A DNA stretch of 64,000 nt from Bacteroidales bacterium (GCA_021371855.1 JAJFVL010000035.1:1-64000), one strand, 5' to 3'. Positions 27,534 through 36,216 are shown, counted from the stretch's first letter. The notes: a model not told the origin generated them from the letters alone. Translations and numbers: made by a program.

Positions 27534-27565
27534 CACACTCCCTTTCCTGGAGAAAAAGGAGTGTG
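27534..27565. terminator. bidirectional terminator between convergent genes
   Basis: CACACTCC (27534-27541) pairs with GGAGTGTG (27558-27565); inner TTT/AAA pairs extend the stem past a bulge. It sits between the UroD-like gene and the convergent MFS gene. Confidence 0.65.
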
Positions 27566-27578
27566 TTATAAATAAGAG

Positions 27579-28802
27579 TCATGCTTCTATTTTCTTTGGC
27601 TTGCGTATAAACGATACAACTACTGCACCTGTAAGAGCGACGCAGATAAGTACAGTAAAACCAAGAGAATAGCTCTTGGTAGCCTCATTATATAAGGCTC
27701 CGAGAAGCATTGGGAAAAGCGATTCAGAAACACCGTCAGCAACCAGGATAATCCCCATTGTTCTTCCAAGCGCCCGTACCCCGAAAAGATCACCGGCCAT
27801 CAGAGGGATGATCATATAATCACCACCGAGTCCGATCCCGAAAATTACAGCGAACATATAGATACGACCAGGAAAATCTGGCACAAGCAATAATGGTATT
27901 GCTGTTGCTACTGTAAGATATATGATTATCATAACATATTTGCGACGGATTAAATCGGCCAGCCATCCCATCAGAACTCTCCCGACAAGACTTGAGATTA
28001 AGACAAGTGAGATTACATGAGCTGCCTCGGATTGAGAGAAATTAAGATCACGAAGATAAAGTTTCAAATGCTGGTTTACTCCACCAACAGCACCAATGGC
28101 ACACATACTGCTGACAGCCAGTAGGTAAAAGTTTGGATTTGTAAGTACTTCTTTTATCGGAATGGCAGGTTCTTTTTTGCCACTCTGAATCACTTTTGAA
28201 GAAGCTCCTCTTAGGAAAAAGACCATGGGAAAAGCAATTAAAATTACCAGAAACCCGATTGTAGCCAATGAATTATGCCAACCATAGTTTTTTTCAAGTC
28301 CTGCCGCAATTAAAGGTACAAGTGCACCTCCGGTTCCTATTCCCAGGTAAGCTATCCCCATTGCTTTTCCACGGTTCTTGTCAAACCATCTCGAGATCAA
28401 TACCTGGCAAGGCAAGGGTCCTCCGCATACATAGCCAAGGGCATTGAAAATGTAAAACAGGTAAAAGAGAGGTAGTGAATCGGCAAAGCTTAATCCGATA
28501 AGTGCCGTTCCCATCAGCAACACTCCTGTAAGCATCAGTCTTCGGGGTCCATATTTATCAATCAGCCAACCAGCTATAAAACCAAACAGCGGGCCAACGA
28601 GCAATTTTCCCAATGCATTTCCTGAAGTTATTACTGTTCTTGACCACCCATATTCCTTTGTCATAAAATCGAAAAAGAAAGGTAATCCATAGTATGCAAA
28701 TCCCACTAAAGCAAAAAGTGATAAAAATGCCGTTGCAATTATGTAGGTCTTAGAGCTCTGTTTTTGCACATTAATGCCTGTTGTCTGAATTTCGTTTCTC
28801 AT
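27579..28802 (-). CDS. major facilitator superfamily transporter (OFA/monocarboxylate-like)
   Basis: 407 residues, twelve membrane segments. The MFS signature between TM2 and TM3 is seen as GWLIDKYGPRRLM, and repeated as GWLADLIRRKY in the second half. The YGLPFFFDFMTKEYGWSRTVITSG start resembles oxalate/formate and monocarboxylate carriers, which suggests an acidic substrate such as a sugar acid, but this is only by resemblance. It follows the ROK gene by 38 bp on the same strand, so the pair likely forms an operon read from ~29.8 kb leftwards. Confidence 0.85.
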   Translation of the reverse strand: MRNEIQTTGINVQKQSSKTYIIATAFLSLFALVGFAYYGLPFFFDFMTKEYGWSRTVITSGNALGKLLVGPLFGFIAGWLIDKYGPRRLMLTGVLLMGTALIGLSFADSLPLFYLFYIFNALGYVCGGPLPCQVLISRWFDKNRGKAMGIAYLGIGTGGALVPLIAAGLEKNYGWHNSLATIGFLVILIAFPMVFFLRGASSKVIQSGKKEPAIPIKEVLTNPNFYLLAVSSMCAIGAVGGVNQHLKLYLRDLNFSQSEAAHVISLVLISSLVGRVLMGWLADLIRRKYVMIIIYLTVATAIPLLLVPDFPGRIYMFAVIFGIGLGGDYMIIPLMAGDLFGVRALGRTMGIILVADGVSESLFPMLLGALYNEATKSYSLGFTVLICVALTGAVVVSFIRKPKKIEA

Positions 28803-28840
28803 CCTGTTAAAATGTTTTATAATTAAATATCCCTAAAGAA

Positions 28841-29797
28841 TCATATATTTTTCCCTGCCAGTCGAGTCATTCCATAATATGCACTGCCAAGCAATGACCC
28901 TGATGATCCGAGATGTGCTCTTACTATTTTCACTTCCGACCTGCAGTTCAAAAGCGAATTCTCAAAAGCACTCTTTTTAATCATCTCAAAATAATTTTCA
29001 TGTGCATCTGACATTCCTCCACCAAGTACAATTATTTCCGGTGCAAAAATAGAGATCAGGTTAGCCAATCCCACACCAATAAGTTTCGAATTTTCATGAA
29101 CAACCTTCATGGCTGCAGATATATTATTATAGCTTAATTCAAAAATTTCCTTGCATGACAACTTTTTATGATCGTCGACCGCAGAGACTTCTTCATAATA
29201 CCTTCTGACTACTGCCGATGCTGAAGCAAAATATTCAAAAGATCCCCTTATTCCCTTGTCACTTAATTCATCATTGAAATTAATTATCATCTGGCCAACT
29301 TCACCTCCTGCATCGTTAACACCTCTGTAAAGTTTCCCGTCAATAATGATCCCTCCTCCAATACCTGTGCGAAGAGCAATAAATATCACATTACTATAAC
29401 CCTTCGCCGCTCCGAATTGATGCTCGGCAATCGTCATCAAATTTGCATCGTTTCCAACATATGAAGGCAAGCCTGTTTCCTGATTGATGATCTTTGCCAG
29501 TGGTACATTAATCCAGTCTTTAATCCCCTTGTCAGGTCCAAGAATTATTCCGTTTTTATGATCAATAAATCCTTTGGCTGCAGTCCCTACACAAATAGGA
29601 TTTAAATCTTTTGAAGCTACTTCCTGCCTGATCTCATTGATAGCAACAATAAGTTTTGAAATAAGATAGTCTTTCGACTGCTTCTGCCTGAGAGGATGAA
29701 GCTTCGCAGCAACAATCTCACCCCCTATCTTTACAACTGCTATTTTAAGAGAATGTCGACCTATATCAGCGCCTATGGCTGCAGTATGATTAAACAT
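28841..29797 (-). CDS. ROK-family sugar kinase/regulator lacking the zinc motif
   Basis: 318 residues from the ATG at 29797 (an upstream TTG would add three). The N-terminal phosphate loop GADIGRHSLKIAVVKIGG and the catalytic GNDAN aspartate (~117) are intact, so a kinase is likely. No HTH precedes them, so it is not a NagC-type repressor. The normal zinc site (GHxxx...CxCGxxGCxE) is lost: the His is Gln (~169), and the three cysteines read Ser, Lys and Ser in LSDKGIRGSFE. The phosphorylated sugar might be glucose, mannose or an amino sugar. Upstream of the MFS gene and divergent from a SIS-domain isomerase. Confidence 0.88.
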   Translation of the reverse strand: MFNHTAAIGADIGRHSLKIAVVKIGGEIVAAKLHPLRQKQSKDYLISKLIVAINEIRQEVASKDLNPICVGTAAKGFIDHKNGIILGPDKGIKDWINVPLAKIINQETGLPSYVGNDANLMTIAEHQFGAAKGYSNVIFIALRTGIGGGIIIDGKLYRGVNDAGGEVGQMIINFNDELSDKGIRGSFEYFASASAVVRRYYEEVSAVDDHKKLSCKEIFELSYNNISAAMKVVHENSKLIGVGLANLISIFAPEIIVLGGGMSDAHENYFEMIKKSAFENSLLNCRSEVKIVRAHLGSSGSLLGSAYYGMTRLAGKNI

Positions 29798-29875
29798 TAT
29801 TATCAATTAATATTGTAATGCAAAAATAACTTTAAATACAAGTATTGCTACTAATAGAAAAATAAAAGTTCCCCG

Positions 29876-29904
29876 TTGCAGCTTATTTTTTTTATATACT
29901 TTAG
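29876..29904 (+). promoter_or_regulatory. candidate promoter for the SIS-domain gene
   Basis: TTG at 29876-29878, an 18-nt spacer and TACTTTAG at 29897-29904 (one mismatch to TAnnTTTG). It would start RNA near 29911, about 18 nt ahead of the ATG at 29929. Confidence 0.45.
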
Positions 29905-29928
29905 CATCAAATCATTTTGGATATTTTT

Positions 29929-30534
29929 ATGTTAGAAAAAATTAGGGAAATCTTTGAGAATGAAGCATCTGCTGTCAGAAATATTCCTGTAACAGCAAGT
30001 TTCGGCGAGGCAATTGAGATAATCTGCCGGCAGGTTCATTCTAAAAACGGGAAACTTGTTACAAGCGGAATGGGAAAAGCAGGACAGATTGCACATAATA
30101 TAGCAACAACATTCAGCTCAACTGGTACTCCCGCAGCATATCTTCATCCCAGTGAAGCACAGCATGGTGATCTTGGGATCCTTCAGGAAAATGATGTCCT
30201 GCTGGCTATTTCAAATTCAGGAAAAACCAGAGAGATCATTGAACTGATAGATCTAAAGAACAATCTGTATCCTCAGATACCCGTTATTGTAATAACCGGG
30301 AATGAAGACAGTCCGCTGGCACAAAAGGCTGATTGTTATATTTCGACCGGGGCACCTGCCGAAGTATGCCCGTTGGGTCTTACTCCAACAACTTCAACCA
30401 CCGTAATGACAGTAATAGGGGATGCACTTGTGGTACTTCTAATGGAAAAAATTGGTTTTGATGCTACTGATTATGCCAAAAGGCACCATGGAGGTTATCT
30501 TGGCAAGAAATCGAGAGAAATTTCGAATAAATAG
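29929..30534 (+). CDS. SIS-domain sugar-phosphate isomerase (KpsF/GutQ-like, without CBS domains)
   Basis: About 201 residues. I take the ATG at 29929 as start; a TTG four codons upstream is less likely. The SIS fold shows TSGMGKAGQIAHNIATTFSS, then HPSEAQHGDLGIL and AISNSGKTREIIELI, and TGAPAEVCPLGLTPTTST. All are close to the isomerase domain of arabinose-5-phosphate isomerases (KdsD/GutQ/KpsF). The paired CBS domains of those ~320-residue enzymes are absent. With the ROK kinase, sugar kinase and transporters around it, a role in catabolic ketose/aldose phosphate interconversion is more likely than LPS Kdo synthesis. Confidence 0.85.
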   Translation: MLEKIREIFENEASAVRNIPVTASFGEAIEIICRQVHSKNGKLVTSGMGKAGQIAHNIATTFSSTGTPAAYLHPSEAQHGDLGILQENDVLLAISNSGKTREIIELIDLKNNLYPQIPVIVITGNEDSPLAQKADCYISTGAPAEVCPLGLTPTTSTTVMTVIGDALVVLLMEKIGFDATDYAKRHHGGYLGKKSREISNK

Positions 30535-30544
30535 TCACTTTATA

Positions 30545-31021
30545 TCACAGGGAAGATCCTGCCATATCTTTCTTAATTTTATCAAGAGAATTCTCAAGAG
30601 TCTCCTGAAACCTGTTTGCATTTTCTATCCACTTAAGGATTGTCTCATTGGCAGCCGGATATTCAGGTGTGCGCATCGAGACAGTCCTGTACGCATATTC
30701 TTTTAATCCAACAACATTCTCGAGCACTTTCTTAAAATAAATAACAAGAAAAGAATCCGTAATAAAAAAATATCTTTTCCGGTCCGATGTATAAGTTTTA
30801 TAGTCAATTATTTTATTCTGCAACAAATAATTTAATGAGTTGCTTATAGAACTTTTACTTGCTCTGAAATAGTTTACCAGGTCATCAAATGATTTTTCCG
30901 GCGGATCACTAACTGTAAAATATGCTATAATTCTCCCTTGCATTGGAGTCAATCCAAACTTCTCAAATACTTTTCCTGCCTCCTCAATTGTTTCCCGGAT
31001 TCTTTTCTCCTTATCTGACAT
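30545..31021 (-). CDS. GbsR/MarR-family transcriptional regulator
   Basis: 158 residues from the ATG at 31021; a TTG ten codons upstream is a poorer start. The winged-helix region (~15-85) contains GLTPMQGRIIAYFTV and DDLVNYFRASKSSISNSLNYLLQ, then a wing with YTSDRKRYFFI. The C-terminal ~70 residues look like an amphipathic dimerisation helix. It is convergent with the SIS gene (10 bp apart) and divergent from the FHS transporter. Palindromes in the shared 176-bp region (31071-31092 and 31138-31149) are probable operators, so it likely represses the transporter and itself; the effector is unknown. Confidence 0.85.
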   Translation of the reverse strand: MSDKEKRIRETIEEAGKVFEKFGLTPMQGRIIAYFTVSDPPEKSFDDLVNYFRASKSSISNSLNYLLQNKIIDYKTYTSDRKRYFFITDSFLVIYFKKVLENVVGLKEYAYRTVSMRTPEYPAANETILKWIENANRFQETLENSLDKIKKDMAGSSL

Positions 31022-31070
31022 GATTCTTATTTGAATGTTTCCATAAAACAAATTTATGTTAAATCATAAT

Positions 31071-31092
31071 TAGTTCTATAATTTTTGAACTA
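31071..31092. promoter_or_regulatory. candidate operator, TAGTTC-N10-GAACTA
   Basis: A perfect 6-bp inverted repeat with a 10-nt centre in the divergent region between the GbsR-like regulator and the FHS transporter. A related shorter palindrome overlaps the transporter promoter at 31138-31149. Confidence 0.5.
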
Positions 31093-31113
31093 AAAAAACA
31101 AATTTTATTTTTC

Positions 31114-31149
31114 TTGGTTCGATCATATAAAAACATTAGTTTTGGAACT
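31114..31149 (+). promoter_or_regulatory. promoter of the FHS transporter with overlapping operator half-sites
   Basis: TTG (31114-31116), 20-nt spacer and TAGTTTTG (31137-31144, exact TAnnTTTG). AGTT-TTGG-AACT (31138-31149) is palindromic and overlaps the -7 box, as expected for a repressor site. ATG follows at 31198. Confidence 0.6.
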
Positions 31150-31197
31150 TTCTACTTAAAAGTATAACTAAACTAAACTTAATTTAATCATCAGGTT

Positions 31198-32544
31198 ATG
31201 ACAACCAACTCATCATCAAATGCCATTAGCAGAAAAGATTATATTCTTTCTATAACTATAATCGGCATGTTTTTTTTCATTTTCGGTTTTGTTACATGGC
31301 TCAACGGTATACTCATCCCGTTTCTAAGAACAGCCTGTGAGCTAACTGATTTTGAAGCTTACTTTGTTACATTCGCATTTTACGCCTCCTATCTTGTTAT
31401 GTCATTGCCGGCTTCAACAGTACTTAAAAAAACCGGTTTCATAAATGGTATGTCTTTAGGATTGTGGATAATGGCAGCAGGTGCTTTAATTTTCATCCCG
31501 GCAGCAATGACCAGAACATTCGGTCTTTTCCTCTTCGGATTATTTGTTGAAGGTGCGGGACTGACCCTTCTTCAGACAGCATCCAATCCATACATTACAA
31601 TAATCGGACCTCCCGAAAGTGCAGCAAAACGAATAAGTATTATGGGTATTGCAAATAAATTTGCCGGTGCAATTGCTCCAATTATTCTTGCCAGCATAAT
31701 TCTGAAAGATTCAGATGTGCTTCAGGCAAAACTTGCAGAGGCAGCCGATGCAGCTGCACGAGTCACTATACTTGATGAATTGGCAAGCCGGGTTATCATG
31801 CCTTATATTGTAATGGCAATAGTTCTTGTTCTGCTTGGGCTTTTAATAAGATATGCTCCCCTTCCTGAAATAGATACCGATGCTGAAGATGAAGCAAGCG
31901 GTGAAGCAAATGCACATAAGACAAGCATCTGGCAATTTCCGCACCTCATCCTTGGAGTTATTGCACTCTTCTTCTACGTAGGAGTTGAAGTAATTGCCGG
32001 CGACAGTATAATCAGATATGGCCAATCAATTGGTATTTCAATGAGCTCCGCAAAATATTTCACATCTCTCACATTGGTAAGTATGGTGATTGGCTACATT
32101 ATCGGAATTATATGTATACCAAAATATTTCAGTCAGGTTTTTGCTTTAAAAGCATGTACTGTACTTGGTGTTATTTTTTCACTTGGTGCCATTCTTATTC
32201 CTTCTGGTCTTGTTTTCTCAATGTCGTTTGTTGACATCATGACTTTAAAACCTATCCAGCTTGTAGTACCTGTAACAGTTTTATTTGTGGCTCTCATGGG
32301 CCTTGCCAATTCGCTCGTTTGGCCTGCAATGTGGCCACTTGCTCTTGACGGCCTGGGTAGATTTACAAAAACAGGATCTGCCATGCTGGTAATGGCAATT
32401 GCCGGTGGTGCTGTAATTCCTTTATTATATGGGAAGTTTGCTACCATCTTTACAACTCAATCAGCTTATTGGATCTGCGTTCCATCATACATTATAATAA
32501 TGTATTACGCTTTTATCGGTCATAACGCCGGAAAAGGAAAATAA
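31198..32544 (+). CDS. FHS-family sugar:H+ symporter (FucP/GluP type)
   Basis: 448 residues with 12 membrane segments. Features of the fucose/glucose/galactose group: FGFVTWLNGILIPFLRTACEL in TM1, FEGAGLTLLQTASNPY-like segment in TM4, and WPAMWPLALDGLGRFTKTGSA in TM10. An acidic loop (~225-240) separates the halves. It imports a monosaccharide across the inner membrane. It stops 1 bp before a NahK-like kinase, so uptake and phosphorylation are coupled in one operon, under likely control of the divergent GbsR-type regulator. The fragment at 1-232 is a paralogue. Confidence 0.93.
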   Translation: MTTNSSSNAISRKDYILSITIIGMFFFIFGFVTWLNGILIPFLRTACELTDFEAYFVTFAFYASYLVMSLPASTVLKKTGFINGMSLGLWIMAAGALIFIPAAMTRTFGLFLFGLFVEGAGLTLLQTASNPYITIIGPPESAAKRISIMGIANKFAGAIAPIILASIILKDSDVLQAKLAEAADAAARVTILDELASRVIMPYIVMAIVLVLLGLLIRYAPLPEIDTDAEDEASGEANAHKTSIWQFPHLILGVIALFFYVGVEVIAGDSIIRYGQSIGISMSSAKYFTSLTLVSMVIGYIIGIICIPKYFSQVFALKACTVLGVIFSLGAILIPSGLVFSMSFVDIMTLKPIQLVVPVTVLFVALMGLANSLVWPAMWPLALDGLGRFTKTGSAMLVMAIAGGAVIPLLYGKFATIFTTQSAYWICVPSYIIIMYYAFIGHNAGKGK

Positions 32545-32545
32545 A

Positions 32546-33640
32546 ATGAAATACGACCTTAAAGAAATATTTGGATACTTCACTTCTGAAGGTACATATT
32601 CAAATGGAGAACCTTACGGCAGTGGCCATATTCATGACACCTTCCGTGTAGAAACATGTGAAAAGGATAAAGACAACTATATACTTCAGCGTCTTAACAA
32701 TAACATATTCAAAAATATTCCTGAACTCCAGCATAATATTGAGAGAGTCACTATTCATTTAAGGAACAAGCTACAATCCATTCCGGGTTCAAATATAAAA
32801 AGGGAGTGTCTAAGTCTGATTCCGGCACGTGATGGAAAAAGCTGGATTGTTGATAAGGATGGTAACTACTGGAGAATGTACATATTCATTTCCAACCACC
32901 GTTCATACAATATTGTCGATAGCCCTGACAAAGCATATGAAGGAGGAAAAGCCATCGGACGCTTTCAGGCAATGCTGGCAGATATGCCGGGGGAACCTCT
33001 TTTTGAAACGATTCCATTCTTTCATGATATCGAAAAAAGACTTCAGACATTAAATCAGAAAATAACTGAAGACCCTGTTGGACGTGCCGGAACTGTGGGC
33101 AAGGAAATAGATATGGTTCTGCAGAGGGCAGAAGAGATGAAGATAATACTGAAATTAGGAAAAGAAGGAAAAATTCCTGTACGTATTACACACAACGATA
33201 CTAAATTCAATAACATACTGCTCGATGAAAACGATAAAGCATTATGTGTTATTGATCTTGATACCGTTATGCCTGGATACGTCCACTATGACTTTGGCGA
33301 CGCTATCAGAACTGCTGCGAACACGGCAGCTGAAGATGAAACCAACCTTACAAAGGTAAATATGGATATTAACCTTTTTAAAGCATATGCCAAAGGTTAT
33401 CTGTCCGAAACAGGAAAGACCTTAAACGATGTTGAAAAAGAGTATCTTGCTTTTGCTCCTAAATTAATTACATACACAATTGCTGTCCGCTTTCTTACAG
33501 ATTTCATTGATGGCGACAAATATTTCAAGATTCATCACGAGCTGCATAATATTCAAAGAGCCAGAGCACAGCTTAAACTGGTGATGAGTATGGAAGAGCA
33601 GTACGATGAAATGAAGAAGATTATCAGAAGCCTGACATAA
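32546..33640 (+). CDS. APH/choline-kinase-fold sugar kinase (NahK-like)
   Basis: 364 residues. The kinase loop is complete: THNDTKFNNILLD (catalytic Asp in H-N-D and the following Asn), then CVIDLDTVMPGYVHYDFGDAIR with the metal-binding Asp. The N-terminal lobe reads GSGHIHDTFRVE ... YILQRLNNNIFKN, typical of the N-acetylhexosamine 1-kinase group often labelled mucin-desulfatase-like. These make sugar 1-phosphates from GlcNAc/GalNAc or related sugars. Its start is 2 bp after the FHS transporter stop, so the imported sugar is its most likely substrate. Confidence 0.88.
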   Translation: MKYDLKEIFGYFTSEGTYSNGEPYGSGHIHDTFRVETCEKDKDNYILQRLNNNIFKNIPELQHNIERVTIHLRNKLQSIPGSNIKRECLSLIPARDGKSWIVDKDGNYWRMYIFISNHRSYNIVDSPDKAYEGGKAIGRFQAMLADMPGEPLFETIPFFHDIEKRLQTLNQKITEDPVGRAGTVGKEIDMVLQRAEEMKIILKLGKEGKIPVRITHNDTKFNNILLDENDKALCVIDLDTVMPGYVHYDFGDAIRTAANTAAEDETNLTKVNMDINLFKAYAKGYLSETGKTLNDVEKEYLAFAPKLITYTIAVRFLTDFIDGDKYFKIHHELHNIQRARAQLKLVMSMEEQYDEMKKIIRSLT

Positions 33641-33656
33641 TCTGGCAGTGATACTT

Positions 33657-33670
33657 AGCACAGAGCACAG
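33657..33670. repeat. heptamer repeat (AGCACAG)x2
   Basis: Two perfect copies, followed by AACATT, shortly after the kinase stop. The near-identical pair lies at 27495-27508. Confidence 0.6.
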
Positions 33671-33692
33671 AACATTATTCCATTTGCCGTTC

Positions 33693-34310
33693 ATGGATTG
33701 GACTAAAGATGAAATTGGTTTCCTGGAGTCATTGGGTGATCCATATAAGATTCAATGCTTTCTCGATTCAATTATTTATAATCCTGATTATAAATGCAGG
33801 TCTCCAAGATGGGTGATCAGGAAAAAGTCTGCTCACTGCTTTGAGGGTGCGCTATTTGCAGCTGCTGCTTTACGATTTATCGGATATAAATCTTTGATAG
33901 TTGACATGAAAGCCTTTAATGATGACGATCATGTTATTGCTGTTTTTAAAGAAGATGGTTTCTGGGGAGCAGTTGCAAAATCGAACTTCACAACACTCAG
34001 GTACAGGGAACCTGTATACCGTTCATTGCGTGAACTTATTATGTCGTATTTTGATTTTTACTTTAATATTGCCGGAGATAAGTCACTTCGGTCCTATTCA
34101 ATTCCCCTTAACCTCGAAATTTTTGATTCCCGTAAATGGACAACAACCGATGACGATTTAGAATATATCGGTGACAAACTGGAACATATACGTCACTATC
34201 CTGTAGTAAACAAAAAAATGATAAAGAATCTTAATAAGGCCAGCGATCTTATGCTTAAAGCAGGAACACTTGGTTCAAACGAAGAAGGCCTGTTTAAACC
34301 AAATATTTAA
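33693..34310 (+). CDS. transglutaminase-like cysteine-protease-fold protein
   Basis: About 205 residues from the ATG at 33693. A GTG at 33648 is open too, but would translate through the heptamer repeat AGCACAG, so I reject it. The core reads SAHCFEGALFAAAALRFIGYKSLIVDMKA followed by DDHVIAVFKEDGFWGAVAKSNF: a Cys, then His ~40 residues later, then Asn/Asp, the arrangement of bacterial transglutaminase-like peptidases. No signal peptide, so cytosolic. It follows the FHS transporter/kinase operon by ~50 bp, but the functional link is not clear. Confidence 0.7.
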   Translation: MDWTKDEIGFLESLGDPYKIQCFLDSIIYNPDYKCRSPRWVIRKKSAHCFEGALFAAAALRFIGYKSLIVDMKAFNDDDHVIAVFKEDGFWGAVAKSNFTTLRYREPVYRSLRELIMSYFDFYFNIAGDKSLRSYSIPLNLEIFDSRKWTTTDDDLEYIGDKLEHIRHYPVVNKKMIKNLNKASDLMLKAGTLGSNEEGLFKPNI

Positions 34311-34425
34311 AAAGCGTCAATATAAGCATTGGGACATCAATTATTCTGTTCGAATCATTTCGTCATTCATTTATCTTATTATCTGCACATTACATTCTGT
34401 AAATTTATCGCGGTCGAAAGACAAT

Positions 34426-34456
34426 TTTGTAAATCCCCCATAAATTGCTAATTTTG
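34426..34456 (+). promoter_or_regulatory. promoter of the acyl-CoA carboxylase operon
   Basis: TTTG (34426-34429), 19-nt spacer, TAATTTTG (34449-34456): an exact match to the Bacteroidota -33/-7 consensus. RNA would start near 34463, ~77 nt upstream of the ATG at 34540. Confidence 0.7.
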
Positions 34457-34539
34457 GAACTATTAAGATACCAGAGTGATTGGTGAATTTATAGGTATTT
34501 CGTCATCTCGTTATGGTGTCAAAATAAATTTGATCGTAT

Positions 34540-36096
34540 ATGGAAATATCGGGTAAGAGGTACAAAGCCTTCATCGACAGGCAGGCGGCAATAAAGCATC
34601 AATACAGCCCTAAACAGGCGGGAAAACAGCATTCAAAAGGGAAGCTCACTGCCCAGGAGCGTATCAGCCTTCTTTTCGATAATGATACTTTTGAAGAGAT
34701 AGATGCATTTGTCACACCGGCGGATCAACCCGTGGAATTTGGGAAGGTTGAAAGATCGTTTGGCGACGGAGTTATTGTGGGCCATGGAAAAGTGAACGGA
34801 CGTCTTGTATTCTCATATGCCCAGGATTTCACGATCATGGGCGGATCGCTGGGGATTGTACATGCAAAAAAAATTGCTAAAATACAGGAAATGGCTATGA
34901 AAATGGGTGCTCCGATAATAGCTTTAATCGATTCCGGAGGAGCCAGAATCCAGGAGGGAGTTGCAAGTCTGAGCGGTTATGCATCAATCTTTCAGAATAT
35001 TATTAATTCATCAGGGATCATTCCCCAGATCTCAGTAATAATGGGGCCTGCTGCCGGTGGCGCAGTATATTCTCCGGCTCTTACAGATTTTGTTTTCATG
35101 GTTAATCACACCAGTTATATGTTCGTCACAGGGCCAAATGTTGTAAAAGAGGTCCTAAATGAAGATGTGACATTCGAAGCTCTTGGAGGAGCTGAAATAC
35201 ATGCACGGAAAAGCGGTGTTGCACACATGATTTATGATGATGAGGAGAACACCATTCTTGCCCTGAAAAAGTTTCTGTCGTACCTCCCATCAAATAATGT
35301 AGAAAATCCTCCTGTTGTTGCAGACGATGGCTCTGTCCCCGACATAAATGAAAAGCTGATTAATATAGTTCCGGATGACCCGAATAAAGCATATGATGTC
35401 AAAGATGTTATAAACCAAATAGCTGACAGGAACAGTTTTCTTGAAATTTCTGAGCTTTTCGGAGCAAGCCTTGTCACAGGATTCGCACGATTAAAAGGGA
35501 AAACTATCGGCATTATTGCTAACCAGCCAAAGGTTCTGGCAGGTGTGCTCGATATCGATTCGTCAACAAAGGGAGCACGATTTATAAGGTTCTGCGATGC
35601 TTTCAATATTCCATTACTGACTCTTGAAGATGTTCCAGGATTCCTTCCGGGTATTGATCAGGAACATGCCGGTATTATAAGACATGGTGCTAAATTACTT
35701 TTTGCATACAGCGAAGCTACTGTTCCGAAAATTACCGTTATACTCCGTAAAGCTTACGGTGGAGCATATATTGTAATGAACAGTAAAAGCCTTGGCGGTG
35801 ACTTTGTCTTTGCCTGGCCAACGGCTGAAATTGCTGTAATGGGTCCTGACGGAGCTGTTGCTATTCTCTACAGGAAAGAACTGGCAGAATCAAAAGATCC
35901 TGCCGAGTTGAAAAAAGAATTGGTCAAGAAATACCGTGATAAGATCGCTAATCCTTTTATTGCTGACGAAAGCGGTTATATCGATGAAGTAATTGACCCT
36001 GCAACGACAAGGAAGAAAATTGTTTCGGCTTTCGAAGCTCTGAATAACAAATGGATAAAGGTTCCATCGCGAAAACATGGAAATATGCCTTTGTAA
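34540..36096 (+). CDS. pccB: acyl-CoA carboxylase, carboxyltransferase subunit (propionyl-CoA carboxylase beta type)
   Basis: 518 residues, the usual size for fused N- and C-carboxyltransferase subunits. Crotonase-fold motifs: GKLTAQERISLLFD at the start; first oxyanion region DSGGARIQEGVASLSGY (~130-147); GPAAGGAVYSPALTDFVFMV; second oxyanion region ITVILRKAYGGAYIVMNSK (~400). It transfers carboxyl from biotin to an acyl-CoA, most likely propionyl-CoA to give methylmalonyl-CoA, or the reverse as a decarboxylase. Biotin carboxylase and biotin carrier genes follow; no sodium-pump membrane subunit is present here. Preceded by a strong consensus promoter. Confidence 0.92.
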   Translation: MEISGKRYKAFIDRQAAIKHQYSPKQAGKQHSKGKLTAQERISLLFDNDTFEEIDAFVTPADQPVEFGKVERSFGDGVIVGHGKVNGRLVFSYAQDFTIMGGSLGIVHAKKIAKIQEMAMKMGAPIIALIDSGGARIQEGVASLSGYASIFQNIINSSGIIPQISVIMGPAAGGAVYSPALTDFVFMVNHTSYMFVTGPNVVKEVLNEDVTFEALGGAEIHARKSGVAHMIYDDEENTILALKKFLSYLPSNNVENPPVVADDGSVPDINEKLINIVPDDPNKAYDVKDVINQIADRNSFLEISELFGASLVTGFARLKGKTIGIIANQPKVLAGVLDIDSSTKGARFIRFCDAFNIPLLTLEDVPGFLPGIDQEHAGIIRHGAKLLFAYSEATVPKITVILRKAYGGAYIVMNSKSLGGDFVFAWPTAEIAVMGPDGAVAILYRKELAESKDPAELKKELVKKYRDKIANPFIADESGYIDEVIDPATTRKKIVSAFEALNNKWIKVPSRKHGNMPL

Positions 36097-36131
36097 GTTT
36101 AAAGTTTAAAGTTTAAAGTTTAAAGTTTAAA
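36097..36131. repeat. heptamer tandem repeat (GTTTAAA)x5
   Basis: Five perfect copies start on the base after the stop codon of the carboxyltransferase gene. A related mixed array lies at 56802-56870. Confidence 0.9.
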
Positions 36132-36216
36132 TTTCTAAATGGAAAATGGAAGTAGATAAGGTGACAGTCGGAAACCCAAAGATCACCTCCCGGAATGGGT
36201 AATGGATGGGTATTCA

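Noticed and set aside
33648..33692. GTG start that would extend the transglutaminase-like protein by 15 residues
   Set aside because: The extension translates the AGCACAG heptamer repeat, which recurs outside genes at 27495, so the ATG at 33693 is preferred.
34311..34425. Gap after the transglutaminase-like gene searched for a terminator or small RNA
   Set aside because: No stable inverted repeat with T-run found; only the carboxylase promoter downstream is supported.
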